Shown in pieces: positions 1-8,193 of a stretch of 59,616 nucleotides of DNA. This DNA comes from Pararobbsia silviterrae. Its GTDB lineage: Bacteria; Pseudomonadota; Gammaproteobacteria; Burkholderiales; Burkholderiaceae. Position 1 is the first letter of the stretch. Each line of letters begins with the position of its first letter. A program made the position numbers and the translations under genes. The stretch covers positions 1-59,616 of the forward strand of contig NZ_RBZU01000008.1 in the NCBI RefSeq assembly GCF_003628125.1, written 5' to 3'. The notes beneath the pieces are model-generated. The model saw only the letters and a list, made by a program, of their open reading frames with translations, was not told the DNA's origin and ran no database searches.

Positions 1-2
1 AA

Positions 3-50
3 GAATTGACGCCGTGGGTCGTGGCGGAACAGCTTCGCGCCGGCCACTGA
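3..50 (+). CDS. 3' end of an unidentified gene running in from the left
   Basis: One frame is open from the window edge and reads ELTPWVVAEQLRAGH before a TGA at 48-50. The composition is protein-like and a perfect hairpin follows 10 bases later, which is what a real gene end followed by a terminator would look like. Too little remains to name a family. The alternative is chance openness over 15 codons. Confidence 0.3.
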   Translation, partial: ELTPWVVAEQLRAGH

Positions 51-59
51 CGATCACGA

Positions 60-78
60 CGCCGTCGTCAAGACGGCG
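60..78 (+). terminator. hairpin after the left-edge gene
   Basis: CGCCGTC (60-66) and GACGGCG (72-78) form a perfect 7-bp stem with loop GTCAA. It lies just after the stop of the left-edge frame. There is no T-run, so it is at best a weak intrinsic terminator. Confidence 0.3.
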
Positions 79-117
79 CTCGCGACTCGCTTACCTCGTA
101 GGGAGGGAGGCGTGCCG

Positions 118-493
118 ATGGCAGTCGAACTCGAGATCGCCTGCTGGAAGCGAGGACCATCTGCGGAATGTCTTATGTGGTGCGACGCGCCATGTGAAAA
201 GGTCGAAGATCGTTTGATCGATATCGCAGTAGAGATCGTCCTAGCAGGGGAGCGGCAACTGCGAAAAGGACGGCAATTCTTTTATGAGGAAGATTTGAGG
301 AGGTTTGAAGCGAGAGAAAATAACCGCAAAACTCGAAGAAACAACACGACGTCTCATGAGTTCTCAGAGAACGGATTTGACGGATCTGCTTGATGTGCTG
401 CATCTTTTGCAGTCCATTTTCGATGCTGGCCGGCGACCGCGGTTAGTGGAACTCGTTTGCAGACGCCGGCACTCGACAACGTACCCGTGTTGA
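118..493 (+). pseudogene. possible frameshifted small gene, unrecognised
   Basis: A very strong ribosome-binding stretch, GGGAGGGAGG at 101-110, sits 7 bases before an ATG at 118. The frame from there is protein-like up to about 310 (charged helical sequence such as VEDRLIDIAVEIVLAGERQL). The same helical, charged character then continues in another frame from about 305 to 450 (KREKITAKLEETTRRL, then DLLDVLHLLQSIFDAG). This fits one gene broken by a frameshift near 300-315, or two chance frames. I do not recognise the family. Confidence 0.22.
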
Positions 494-502
494 TGCGCGG
501 CC

Positions 503-1171
503 CTACGAGCCGCCAAGTACGACGACAAGCGCGTCTGCGCCTTTGTCGATGCCTGTGCGAGCCGCGCTCAAAGCACCAAACGCAGCACCCATGTTCATGG
601 CGTTGGGGTATTGTTGCGTCACATCCGCATAGAGCAATTCATTGGTCGCCGCGTCATGTATCTCGACCGCGTAGGTGACTGAGCCGCCGAATAGCGCCTT
701 CTGACCTCGCATGGCCTGAACGGCATTGTAGAGATTGCCGCCAATATCAAAGTGAGTCGCCGCACCGAGTACCGGAGTCGTGGTCGTCGCGCCGGTCAGT
801 GTCAACGTCATGCGCAAGGCACCGGGTTCGGCTTGGTGGGCCAACGTGAATCGTGAGGCCAGCTTGCTCGAAAACGTCGACTGCATGTAGGTCGCCAACG
901 CTGCTTTGTCGGCATCGCTCATGTCGCCAAACTGTTGATCGGCGCCGCGATAAATGACGACGGGGTCGAGAATGAGCTTGCTATATGCGCTCCAGTTACG
1001 CGCGATCGTGTAACGAAACGGCACATGATCGGCATCCGATTGCATGTTTCTGTGCAGATAGTTCGACGACGAGAGTTCCGAGTAAGGCATGGGTTGCACC
1101 GATGCACAGCCGACGAACAGAGTGCAGAGCATCGCGACCACGCACGCTCGCAGATAAGTAGTTTGAGTCAT
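503..1171 (-). CDS. DUF3313-family lipoprotein
   Basis: A 222-residue envelope protein. It begins with a lipoprotein signal peptide (residues 1-22) whose lipobox LFVGC predicts acylation of Cys22 and anchoring to a membrane. The rest matches the DUF3313 pattern: an early W-x5-KLILDPV segment, a central helical part ending in a run predicted as beta strands, and a late FGGSVTYAVEIHDAATNELL-type strand pair. The function of this family is not established. A second, similar gene lies at 2397-3074 on the other side of the TetR gene, sharing blocks such as DPVxxYxGAD and VSYAVE. The start ATG at 1171 lies 90 bases downstream of a palindromic operator identical to the one before the paralogue, so both are probably repressed by the TetR protein. 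Confidence 0.85.
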   Translation of the reverse strand: MTQTTYLRACVVAMLCTLFVGCASVQPMPYSELSSSNYLHRNMQSDADHVPFRYTIARNWSAYSKLILDPVVIYRGADQQFGDMSDADKAALATYMQSTFSSKLASRFTLAHQAEPGALRMTLTLTGATTTTPVLGAATHFDIGGNLYNAVQAMRGQKALFGGSVTYAVEIHDAATNELLYADVTQQYPNAMNMGAAFGALSAARTGIDKGADALVVVLGGS

Positions 1172-1260
1172 GTGATCTCCGTGTTCAGAAAAGGTGTCCA
1201 GGGCGCGCGAGCGCTCCAGGCACGTTCGGACCGAAGAGTAGCATCGACGTTATTTGATGT

Positions 1261-1278
1261 AAACCGTCCAGATGGTTT
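1261..1278. promoter_or_regulatory. TetR-type operator, copy 1
   Basis: AAACCGTCCAGATGGTTT is a near-palindrome (AAACC and GGTTT arms, 14 of 18 positions symmetric). The identical 18 bases recur at 2272-2289. The two copies lie upstream of the two DUF3313 genes that flank the TetR gene, which is the expected layout for a local repressor's targets. Assignment to this TetR protein is inference. Confidence 0.65.
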
Positions 1279-1294
1279 GCAAATGAAGTCGGAC

Positions 1295-1321
1295 GTTTTA
1301 AAGTCGTAGCGAGTCTGTCAA
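1295..1321 (-). promoter_or_regulatory. candidate promoter of the DUF3313 lipoprotein gene
   Basis: On the minus strand a perfect -35 (TTGACA, 1321-1316) is followed after 15 bases by TAAAAC (1300-1295). The spacing is short. The operator at 1261-1278 would then lie just after the start site, in a roadblock position. Confidence 0.35.
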
Positions 1322-1453
1322 GGACAAGAACAGCGTGGCGCCGATCGCGCTTCAGCCTGGCTCAAGCGTTCGATGTGTGCCTTGAACCGGTATCTTCGGC
1401 TCGCGTCATGCTTCGCTTCGTGGCGAGTACCGTGACACTTCCGACGGCGTGTC

Positions 1454-2038
1454 TCAATCGATCGATGCGCCGCCGCTGCCGGTTTTGGACCAGTAGTCTT
1501 CGTCGAGCAAGCGTTCAAAGAGTCGATCGCGTTGCTTGCTGCTCATCGGACACAGGCCGAGCAGGGCGTTGTACGCGAGTCCGCGCGCAGCAGCCAGACG
1601 CAGCATGGCCATATCGGGATCAGCGGCTTCCTTTTTGATGATCTTGCTGTGGGTGTCGTCTGCGTTCTTGATGTCTTCGAGCAGATTGGCATCTTCCACG
1701 AGTGCTGCGAGCACCGCGCGAGCGACGGAATGTGGCTGATTGATCGACTCTCTCAGCACGGATATTTGCGCCGCCAGGGTCCGTTCGCGTTTTTTTGCAC
1801 CTGCTTTGACCAAATAGTCCGTTGCGAACCGGCCATACATCTCGCGTTGATATTGAAGCAATGCGGTCAGTACCCCAGCCTTGCTGCGGAACTGGTGCAG
1901 TAAGCCGCCTTTGCTGATGCCGCTTTCACGCGCCAGCGCGTCAAACGTCAATCCTCCGGGACCGTCGCGCGTCAGGATGACCAAGGCAGCTTGGATGGCG
2001 ATATTGCGCGAGCGTTCGGAGCGGGAGGCGTTGTCCAT
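1454..2038 (-). CDS. TetR/AcrR-family transcriptional repressor
   Basis: A 194-residue regulator with an N-terminal TetR helix-turn-helix: GGLTFDALARESGISKGGLL, then HQFRSKAGVL. The C-terminal part (about 70-190) is an all-helical ligand domain that resembles the TetR_C domains found beside efflux and fatty-acid genes. The ATG at 2038 is chosen because the domain starts within 10 residues of it; an upstream start at 2071 would add 11 residues without support. It lies between two DUF3313 genes, both preceded by the same 18-bp operator, so it most likely represses them. No operator copy sits immediately before the TetR gene itself; the nearer one begins 234 bases upstream of its start. The inducer is unknown. 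Confidence 0.9.
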   Translation of the reverse strand: MDNASRSERSRNIAIQAALVILTRDGPGGLTFDALARESGISKGGLLHQFRSKAGVLTALLQYQREMYGRFATDYLVKAGAKKRERTLAAQISVLRESINQPHSVARAVLAALVEDANLLEDIKNADDTHSKIIKKEAADPDMAMLRLAAARGLAYNALLGLCPMSSKQRDRLFERLLDEDYWSKTGSGGASID

Positions 2039-2271
2039 GATGAGCGGGCAAAGGCAGGGATGAAGATGCATCGATGCTGAATCGGCGATCGGCTAGCAGC
2101 CTGCGCCATATCGAGCTCTACCATTTTCGGGTAGCCGGCATTCTACCAAGCCGTCGACGCATTGCGATCGGACCACTCGTCGGCTGGTGATGTATGCATT
2201 TGATGTATCTACAGGCCGATGGCACCGTCATCACAAGTCAGCGAACCCGATTCGCTGCGGCATTCTACAAT
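2039..2271. other. intergenic region between TetR gene and operator 2
   Basis: No gene is seen here. It should hold the promoters of the TetR gene (leftward) and of the second DUF3313 gene (rightward). TACAAT at 2266-2271 is a fair -10 hexamer for the rightward gene and touches the operator directly, but I see no convincing -35 at the right distance. Confidence 0.4.
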
Positions 2272-2289
2272 AAACCGTCCAGATGGTTT
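2272..2289. promoter_or_regulatory. TetR-type operator, copy 2
   Basis: Exact second copy of AAACCGTCCAGATGGTTT, 108 bases before the start of the second DUF3313 gene and directly after a TACAAT -10-like hexamer. A repressor bound here would cover the transcription start region. Confidence 0.65.
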
Positions 2290-2396
2290 GTAAAATTTCT
2301 GGGTCGTGATACGCTCACCACCGTTGAGTCAGGGTGCCTTGTCTGTATGTCGAGACCACTCCGTGCTGCGTAAGTCATCCCGATCGAGGAATTCTC

Positions 2397-3074
2397 ATGC
2401 ATTCGATGCGAAGGCGCGTACGCCGTCTGATCATCATCGCGTCGTTCTCGCTATTTCCCGTGCTGTCGAACGTACGGCCACCAAACGTATATTCAGGAAT
2501 CGGCGCGACGGTAAATTCGGTGTCGAGCACCCACGCCTATGCGGACGCAAGTCGAATTCCATTGCGCGAACTGACACCGATTGACTGGTTCAAGTACGAT
2601 CGTCTCGTCATCGATCCCGTGGAGGTATATGGCGGCGCAGACAGTCAGTTTGTCGGTATCGACGAGCGCGGGCGAAGGCAACTCGCGACGTACATGCGGA
2701 GGCGATTTGCAACTACGCTTGCTCGTCGCTTCGAACTCACCTCCAAGTGCGACGATTCGTCTTGCTTGCAACTCAGGCTGATACTCGCAGGTGCCGAGAA
2801 CAGCGCGCGCATTGCGAGTGCCTTGGCATGGATCGACGTTGCCGGGGGGGGATACAACGGGCTTCAGGCGTTGAACGGAGGGCAGGCTGCGTTCTCGGGA
2901 TCAGTCAGTTATGCCGTGGAACTCTACGATGCTTCGACGAACCGCTTGCTTGTTGCGTACGTGGCCGAACAATATCCGAGCCCGTTCAATGTCCGCGCAG
3001 TATTCGACCATCTGGGTGCACCGAAAGCGGGTATCGACAAGGCGGCCGAGGCGCTGTTGGCGAGTTTTCGGTGA
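2397..3074 (+). CDS. DUF3313-family exported protein (paralogue)
   Basis: A 225-residue protein similar in layout to the lipoprotein at 503-1171: WFKYDRLVIDPVEVYGGADS early, a central RRFATTLARRF helix, and SGSVSYAVELYDASTNRLL late. The start ATG at 2397 has GAGGA 6 bases upstream (2386-2390); an earlier in-frame start at 2334 lacks this and is rejected. The N-terminus has a basic, hydrophobic signal-like segment (MHSMRRRVRRLIIIASFSLF) but no lipobox cysteine, so unlike its paralogue it is predicted to be soluble in the periplasm or membrane-anchored rather than acylated. Its function is unknown. Confidence 0.82.
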   Translation: MHSMRRRVRRLIIIASFSLFPVLSNVRPPNVYSGIGATVNSVSSTHAYADASRIPLRELTPIDWFKYDRLVIDPVEVYGGADSQFVGIDERGRRQLATYMRRRFATTLARRFELTSKCDDSSCLQLRLILAGAENSARIASALAWIDVAGGGYNGLQALNGGQAAFSGSVSYAVELYDASTNRLLVAYVAEQYPSPFNVRAVFDHLGAPKAGIDKAAEALLASFR

Positions 3075-3090
3075 CACATGTACCGAGAAA

Positions 3091-3108
3091 GAACGATATC
3101 GATCGTTC
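3091..3108 (+). terminator. hairpin after the second DUF3313 gene
   Basis: GAACGAT and ATCGTTC form a perfect 7-bp stem with a 4-base loop, 17 bases after the stop codon. There is no T-tract, so termination is only suggested. Confidence 0.35.
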
Positions 3109-3469
3109 GGTGGAGCAGACGACATGTCTGCGCTGGCTTCCGAAGCGTTCCCCCGGCGGGTTTTGCCGCAGCACCATCCTGTGATCGACGCAGGACGGTC
3201 TGATGATCCGCATGGCCGTGGGAATGGCCCAATTCACGGTCAACTCCGACATCGATTCGTGAAAATAGTGAATCAATTCCCCAAAATCTTGCACTGGCCT
3301 TACGCAATCCGTCGTGGGAATCTTCGCATCGCGCTGATGCCACAAGGCACCTAGCGAATGCGCACGACGGACGACGCGGAATGCATCGGAGCAGCACGCT
3401 CTGGTTAACCCTGCATCGATCTCTGTGTCGCGCTGATCGCTCCGTTGTGGAGCGCATGAGTTCGAGGCC
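3109..3469. other. intergenic region before the catabolic operon
   Basis: About 360 bases without a convincing gene. It must carry the promoter for the long operon starting at 3470. I see no clear sigma-70 hexamers. LysR-type boxes are expected if the downstream LysR protein controls the operon, but none stands out. Confidence 0.4.
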
Positions 3470-5077
3470 ATGGACGAGTTCGATTACATCATCGTTGGCG
3501 GGGGGACGGCCGGTTGCGTACTCGCGAATCGGCTGAGCGCCGATCCGAGCGTCACTGTGTTGTTGCTTGAGGCGGGCGGCAACGGTCGCGGGCCGTGGGT
3601 GTCCATGCCGCTCGGCATGCGATTTCTGCTCGGCAGACCCGAATACGACTGGATGTATTCGAGCGAGCCCGAGCCCCATCTCAATGCGCGCAGTATCGCG
3701 CTGCCGCGCGGCCGCATGCTAGGCGGATGTTCCGCGATCAACGGCATGGTCTATGTCCGCGGTCACGCGTACGACTACGATCACTGGGAACAACAGGGCA
3801 ACGCAGGTTGGGGCTGGCGCGACGTGTTGCCGTGGTTCAAGAAGTCGGAGCGGCATTTCAGCGGCGGCAACGATGCGCACGGCGGCCGAGGCGAGTGGCC
3901 CGTGAGCCGCACGCGCGTCACCTGGCCCGCGCTCGATTCGTTTATCGAGGCCGCGCAACAATTCGGGCTTCCGCATAACACCGCCTACAACGACGGCGAG
4001 AACGAGGGCGCGGCCTATTTCGAGGCCAGCATCGAGCGCGGCCGGCGCGCGTCGACCGAATACGCGTTTCTGCGTCCCGTCGAGGATCGCCCGAACCTCA
4101 AGATTGTCACGCATGCGCTCGTCGAATCGCTGACGTTCAAGGCGAATCGCGCAACCGGCTTGCGCTATCGCGTCGGTCAGACCACGTGCATCGCGACGGC
4201 GCGCAGCGAGGTCGTGGTGTCGGCCGGCGCGTTCGGCACGCCGGCATTGCTGGAGCGCTCCGGGATCGGCCAGGCGGCGCGACTTGCGCAACTGGGCATT
4301 GCGGTCGTCCGCGATCTGCCTGGCGTCGGCGAGAACCTTCAGGATCACTGGCAGATCCGCGTCCAGTACAAGCTGCACGGTACGCGCACGCTCAATAATC
4401 GCGGCAGCAGCTTGCTGGGGCAGGCCGGACTCGGACTTCAATACATGCTCACGCATCGCGGTCCGCTCGCGGGGCAGCCGACGCTGCTTGCGACATTCGC
4501 ACGCTCGCGGAAAGACCTGCCCGCGCCCGATCTCCAGATCCATGTCGCAGCCGCAAGTTACGACCGCGTCGGCGGACCGCTCGAAAAGTACGCGGGGATC
4601 ACCGCATCGACGGGCAATCTGCGTCCGACGAGCCGGGGCTGGGTCCATATCCGGTCGAACGCGGCAATCGAAGCGCCGACGATCCTCAACAACTTCCTCG
4701 ACACCGAGGAAGACCGCGACGTCGCGGTGCACGCCGTGCGGCTCGTGCGCAACATCATGCGCCAGCCCGCGATGGCCCGATATCGCGCGCGGGAGATGTC
4801 GCCGACGCTCGCGATCGAGACCGACGAAGCGATTCTTCAACACGCGCGCGAAGTGCTCGGCACCGTGTTCCATCCGGTCGGTACGTGCCGCATGGGCCAT
4901 GACGCGCATGCCGTCGTCACGCCCGAGCTCCGCGTTCATGGCGTCGAAGGGCTGCGCATTGCGGACGCTTCGATCATGCCAACGATCACGTCCGGCAACA
5001 CGGCCGCGCCCGTCGTGATGATCGCCGAGCGCGCCGCGGATCTGATGCTGCAAGCACGCCGGCACGGCCGGCACTGA
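3470..5077 (+). CDS. GMC-family FAD-dependent oxidoreductase
   Basis: A 535-residue flavoenzyme of the glucose-methanol-choline family, which oxidises a primary alcohol or polyol. Visible features are the N-terminal ADP-binding motif YIIVGGGTAGCVLANRLS (residues 5-22), GMC signature 1 (GRMLGGCSAINGMVYVRG, about 82-99), signature 2 (GAFGTPALLERSGIG, about 253-267) and the C-terminal catalytic region with FHPVGTCRMG and TSGNTAAP (usually GNTNAP). Length is normal for choline dehydrogenase-like enzymes. No signal peptide is seen, so it is cytoplasmic. It is the first gene of an operon with a second flavoenzyme, a dehydratase, a lactonase and an SDR, so it likely makes an aldehyde or lactone from the imported compound. 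The electron acceptor is unknown. Confidence 0.93.
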   Translation: MDEFDYIIVGGGTAGCVLANRLSADPSVTVLLLEAGGNGRGPWVSMPLGMRFLLGRPEYDWMYSSEPEPHLNARSIALPRGRMLGGCSAINGMVYVRGHAYDYDHWEQQGNAGWGWRDVLPWFKKSERHFSGGNDAHGGRGEWPVSRTRVTWPALDSFIEAAQQFGLPHNTAYNDGENEGAAYFEASIERGRRASTEYAFLRPVEDRPNLKIVTHALVESLTFKANRATGLRYRVGQTTCIATARSEVVVSAGAFGTPALLERSGIGQAARLAQLGIAVVRDLPGVGENLQDHWQIRVQYKLHGTRTLNNRGSSLLGQAGLGLQYMLTHRGPLAGQPTLLATFARSRKDLPAPDLQIHVAAASYDRVGGPLEKYAGITASTGNLRPTSRGWVHIRSNAAIEAPTILNNFLDTEEDRDVAVHAVRLVRNIMRQPAMARYRAREMSPTLAIETDEAILQHAREVLGTVFHPVGTCRMGHDAHAVVTPELRVHGVEGLRIADASIMPTITSGNTAAPVVMIAERAADLMLQARRHGRH

Positions 5078-5101
5078 CGCGACATTTTCGGAGACACAGT
5101 C

Positions 5102-6460
5102 TTGACCATGCATGAACAGCGAATCATCGAACCGCAGCGCAGCCTCGAGATATATGGCGATTTCGACGTCGTCGTCGCGGGCGGCGGACCGGCGGGTATC
5201 GCCGCGGCGCTCGCGGCCGGTCGTACCGGCCGCAGGACGTTGCTGATCGAACGATACGGTTTCCTTGGCGGCGCCGGAACGGCGGCGGGGCTGTCGACGT
5301 TCTGCGGTCTGCATTCGAACGTGTATGGCACGCATACGCGGACCACACGCGGCCTCGTCGACGACATTCTCGATCGCCTCGACGCGATGGATGCCTTGAG
5401 CAAACCGCATCTCTCGCTCGGACAACGGATCCAGGCCCAGGCGTACGACATCTCCGCGTACAAGATCGCAGCCGAGGATCTGCTCGCGGACGCGGGCGTT
5501 GAGATCCTCTATCACGCCTTCGCCGCAGGGCTCGTCAAGGAAGGGGACCATCGAATTCGCGCGCTGTTTGTCGAGACGAAGGAAGGCCGCTTCGCGATCA
5601 CCGCCCGGATCTTCGTCGACGCGACGGGCGATGCTGATCTTGCTCACTGGAGCGGCGTTCCGATCGAGATTGGTGACGAGCACGGTTACACACTCTATCC
5701 GTCGACGATGTTCCGAATCAACGGCGTCGATCCGGTCAAGGCGGGCGCCGCATGGGAGCTGATTCCGAAGCTCATGGCCGAAGAGGAAGCGCGCTCGGGC
5801 GTGCCGTTCCCGCGCAAGCATCCGATCGTGCGGCCCCAGCGCAATCCGATCGAATGGCGCAGCAATCTGACGCAGGTCAAGAACGACGATGGGTCGCCCG
5901 TCAGCGGCATCGATGCGCGTCAATTCTCGAAGGGCGAAATCCAGGGCCGTCGTCAGAGCTGGGACGCGTTCGATTTCATTCGTCGCTCGGTGCCGGGTTT
6001 CGAGGACGCCTACATCGTCGAAATCGCCCCGCAACTCGGCATTCGTGAAACGCGACGCATCGTCGGCGACTACCAGCTCAGCCAGGACGATATCCTCGGC
6101 TGCCGCGATTTCGACGACAGCATTGGCGTGAACGGCTGGCCCGTCGAAGCGCATGTGTCGGGCGACGTGAAAATCGTGTTCGCGCCCAACGGATCTCGCG
6201 GATACAACCAGATCCCTTACCGGACGATTGTGCCCAAGCAGATCGAAAACCTGTTCGTCGTCGGCCGCTGCGCGTCGATGACGCACGACGGGCAATCGTC
6301 GGCGCGCGTGAGCGGCCCCTGTTTCTCGATGGGCGAAGCCGCGGGTATCGCCGCTGATCTCGCGCTCGCCGACGGCACCACACCACGCGGCGTCGATATC
6401 TGGCGCCTTCAGGATCGCCTGCGCGCGAACGGCGTGTTCCTCGGCGACGCCCGCAAATAA
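5102..6460 (+). CDS. FAD-dependent oxidoreductase (FAD_oxidored family)
   Basis: A 452-residue flavoprotein beginning with a Rossmann FAD site (VVVAGGGPAGIAAALAAGR, then TLLIERYGFLGG, residues about 24-55) and ending with a typical second FAD contact (CASMTHDGQSSARVSGPCFS, MGEAAGIAA). This matches the PF12831-type oxidoreductases found in catabolic clusters; their substrates are mostly unknown. Start choice: CGGAGA at 5089-5094 lies about 8 bases before a TTG at 5102 and 13 bases before the ATG at 5108, so the TTG is favoured on spacing; the two differ by only two residues. It follows the GMC gene by 24 bases in the same operon and probably oxidises a later intermediate. Confidence 0.9.
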   Translation: MTMHEQRIIEPQRSLEIYGDFDVVVAGGGPAGIAAALAAGRTGRRTLLIERYGFLGGAGTAAGLSTFCGLHSNVYGTHTRTTRGLVDDILDRLDAMDALSKPHLSLGQRIQAQAYDISAYKIAAEDLLADAGVEILYHAFAAGLVKEGDHRIRALFVETKEGRFAITARIFVDATGDADLAHWSGVPIEIGDEHGYTLYPSTMFRINGVDPVKAGAAWELIPKLMAEEEARSGVPFPRKHPIVRPQRNPIEWRSNLTQVKNDDGSPVSGIDARQFSKGEIQGRRQSWDAFDFIRRSVPGFEDAYIVEIAPQLGIRETRRIVGDYQLSQDDILGCRDFDDSIGVNGWPVEAHVSGDVKIVFAPNGSRGYNQIPYRTIVPKQIENLFVVGRCASMTHDGQSSARVSGPCFSMGEAAGIAADLALADGTTPRGVDIWRLQDRLRANGVFLGDARK

Positions 6461-6485
6461 CACTCGGAAATACTCGGAGACCTCA

Positions 6486-8180
6486 ATGACGAAGTATCGA
6501 AGCAATGTGACACCGGGCACGGCGATCTGGGCCGGCCGCCGCGCGCACTTCATGGCGATGGGCCTCAGCGAGGAGGACATGCTCAAGCCCAAGATCGCGA
6601 TCATCAATACGTCGTCCGAGCTGGCCATGTGCTTCAATCATCTCGACGACGTGGCCGCCGAAGTCAAGAAGGCGATTCGCGAGGCGGGCGGCATTCCGTT
6701 CGAGATCCGTACGGCCGCGTCGAGCGACTTCATCACGAACGCAGGGAAATTCGGCGCATACGTGCTCGCCACGCGGGATCTCATCGCAAGCGATATCGAG
6801 GTGCAGGTCGAAGGCGCCTTGCTCGACGGCATGGTCTGCCTCGCCTCGTGCGACAAATCCGCGCCAGGCCAACTGATGGCCGCGGGTCGCATCAACGTGC
6901 CCACGATCGTTGTCATCTGCGGTTATCAGGCATCGGGCGAATACAAGGGCAAGCACACGGACATCGAGGACGTGTTTCTGCATTCGTCCCACGTCGCGAC
7001 GGGTAAGACGACGGTCGAAGAACTCGGCGAGATGGCGAAGGTGGCGATCCGAAGCCCGGGCGTTTGCGCGGGGATGGGGACAGCCAATTCGATGCACGTG
7101 CTGAGCGAAGCGCTCGGCATGACGATTCCCGGCAGCGCGCCCGTGCGTGCCGTGAGCCCGCGCATGCTCGACAACGCGCGCGCGGCTGGACGCCGGATCG
7201 TCGAGATGATCGATGAAGACCTGCGGCCGCGCGACATCATCACCGACGCGTCGGTGCGCAATGCAGCGCGTGCGGTCATTGCGGTCAGCGGCTCGATCAA
7301 CTGCGTCAAGCATTTGCAGGCCATCGCGATTGAAGCGGGCCTTGATATCAACGTCATGGATGTGTTTGCCGAGTATGGCCGCAAGGTGCCGCTGCTGTGT
7401 GCCGTGCGTCCGAGCGGCGACACGCTGACCGAAGCCTTCGACGATGCCGGTGGCGCGCGCGGGCTGCTCGATCAGTTGCGTCCGATCCTCGAAACCGACG
7501 TCATGACGGTCTCGGGCAAGACGCTCGCGCAGATTCTCGACGAGGCGCCGCCGACCGACACGACCGTCATCCAGCCGCTCGACAATCCGGTCTCGACGCG
7601 CCCAACGCTCAATATCGTCAAGGGCAGCCTGATCCCGGGCGGCGGCATCATCCGGATCGGCGGTACGGGCGAGCGCACGATGCGTTTCCGCGGCAAGGCG
7701 ATCATCTATCACGCACGCGACGAGGCGATCAAAGGCATCGCGAACGGCGAAGTCAAACCCGGCCATGTCGTCGTGTTGCGAGGGCTCGGCGTGCAGGGCG
7801 GCCCGGGCCTCGCGATGACGTCGGCCGTCGTGTTCGCGATCGACGGCGCGGACCTCATCAACAAGGTCGCCGTGATCACCGAAGGGCAGTTGTCGGGGCT
7901 CGTCAACAAGGGGCTCGTGGTCGGCGAAGCGACCCCGGAAGCGGCGGCGGGCGGTCCGCTCGCACTGCTCGACGAAGGCGACGAGATCGAGATCGATGTC
8001 GAGCAGGCGCGCGTCGATTTGCTCGTCCCCGAAGAGGTGCTGGCCGAACGCCGCAAGCAGCATCGCGAATTCGGCGCCCGTATCGAGACAGGCTGGCTCA
8101 ACGTGTATCAGCGCAACGTGTCTCCGGTCCATCAGGGGGCGGTGCTGTCGCCGGGCGGCCGTCCGCTCGCGGGTCAATGA
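6486..8180 (+). CDS. IlvD/Edd-family dehydratase (probably a sugar-acid dehydratase)
   Basis: A 564-residue Fe-S dehydratase. Three conserved cysteine sites for the cluster are visible: SELAMCFNH (about residue 45), LASCDKSAPG (about 121-130) and GVCAGMGTANSM (about 192-203). The C-terminal domain with GGIIRIGGTGERTM and the VITEGQLSG block are standard for the family. Members dehydrate 2,3-dihydroxy acids: branched-chain amino acid precursors (IlvD), 6-phosphogluconate (Edd), or aldonic acids such as arabonate, xylonate and gluconate. The neighbours here (lactonase, dehydrogenases, importer, no amino-acid genes) point to an aldonic or similar acid giving a 2-keto-3-deoxy acid. It lies 25 bases after the flavoenzyme. 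Confidence 0.92.
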   Translation: MTKYRSNVTPGTAIWAGRRAHFMAMGLSEEDMLKPKIAIINTSSELAMCFNHLDDVAAEVKKAIREAGGIPFEIRTAASSDFITNAGKFGAYVLATRDLIASDIEVQVEGALLDGMVCLASCDKSAPGQLMAAGRINVPTIVVICGYQASGEYKGKHTDIEDVFLHSSHVATGKTTVEELGEMAKVAIRSPGVCAGMGTANSMHVLSEALGMTIPGSAPVRAVSPRMLDNARAAGRRIVEMIDEDLRPRDIITDASVRNAARAVIAVSGSINCVKHLQAIAIEAGLDINVMDVFAEYGRKVPLLCAVRPSGDTLTEAFDDAGGARGLLDQLRPILETDVMTVSGKTLAQILDEAPPTDTTVIQPLDNPVSTRPTLNIVKGSLIPGGGIIRIGGTGERTMRFRGKAIIYHARDEAIKGIANGEVKPGHVVVLRGLGVQGGPGLAMTSAVVFAIDGADLINKVAVITEGQLSGLVNKGLVVGEATPEAAAGGPLALLDEGDEIEIDVEQARVDLLVPEEVLAERRKQHREFGARIETGWLNVYQRNVSPVHQGAVLSPGGRPLAGQ

Positions 8181-8193
8181 GGCGCGCGGCGTG

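Noticed and set aside
3719-6637. 972-codon open frame on the minus strand opposite the GMC and FAD oxidoreductase genes
   Set aside because: It is a codon-bias shadow: the plus strand has complete flavoenzyme domains, and the antisense product is an Arg/Asp/His-rich sequence without a domain.
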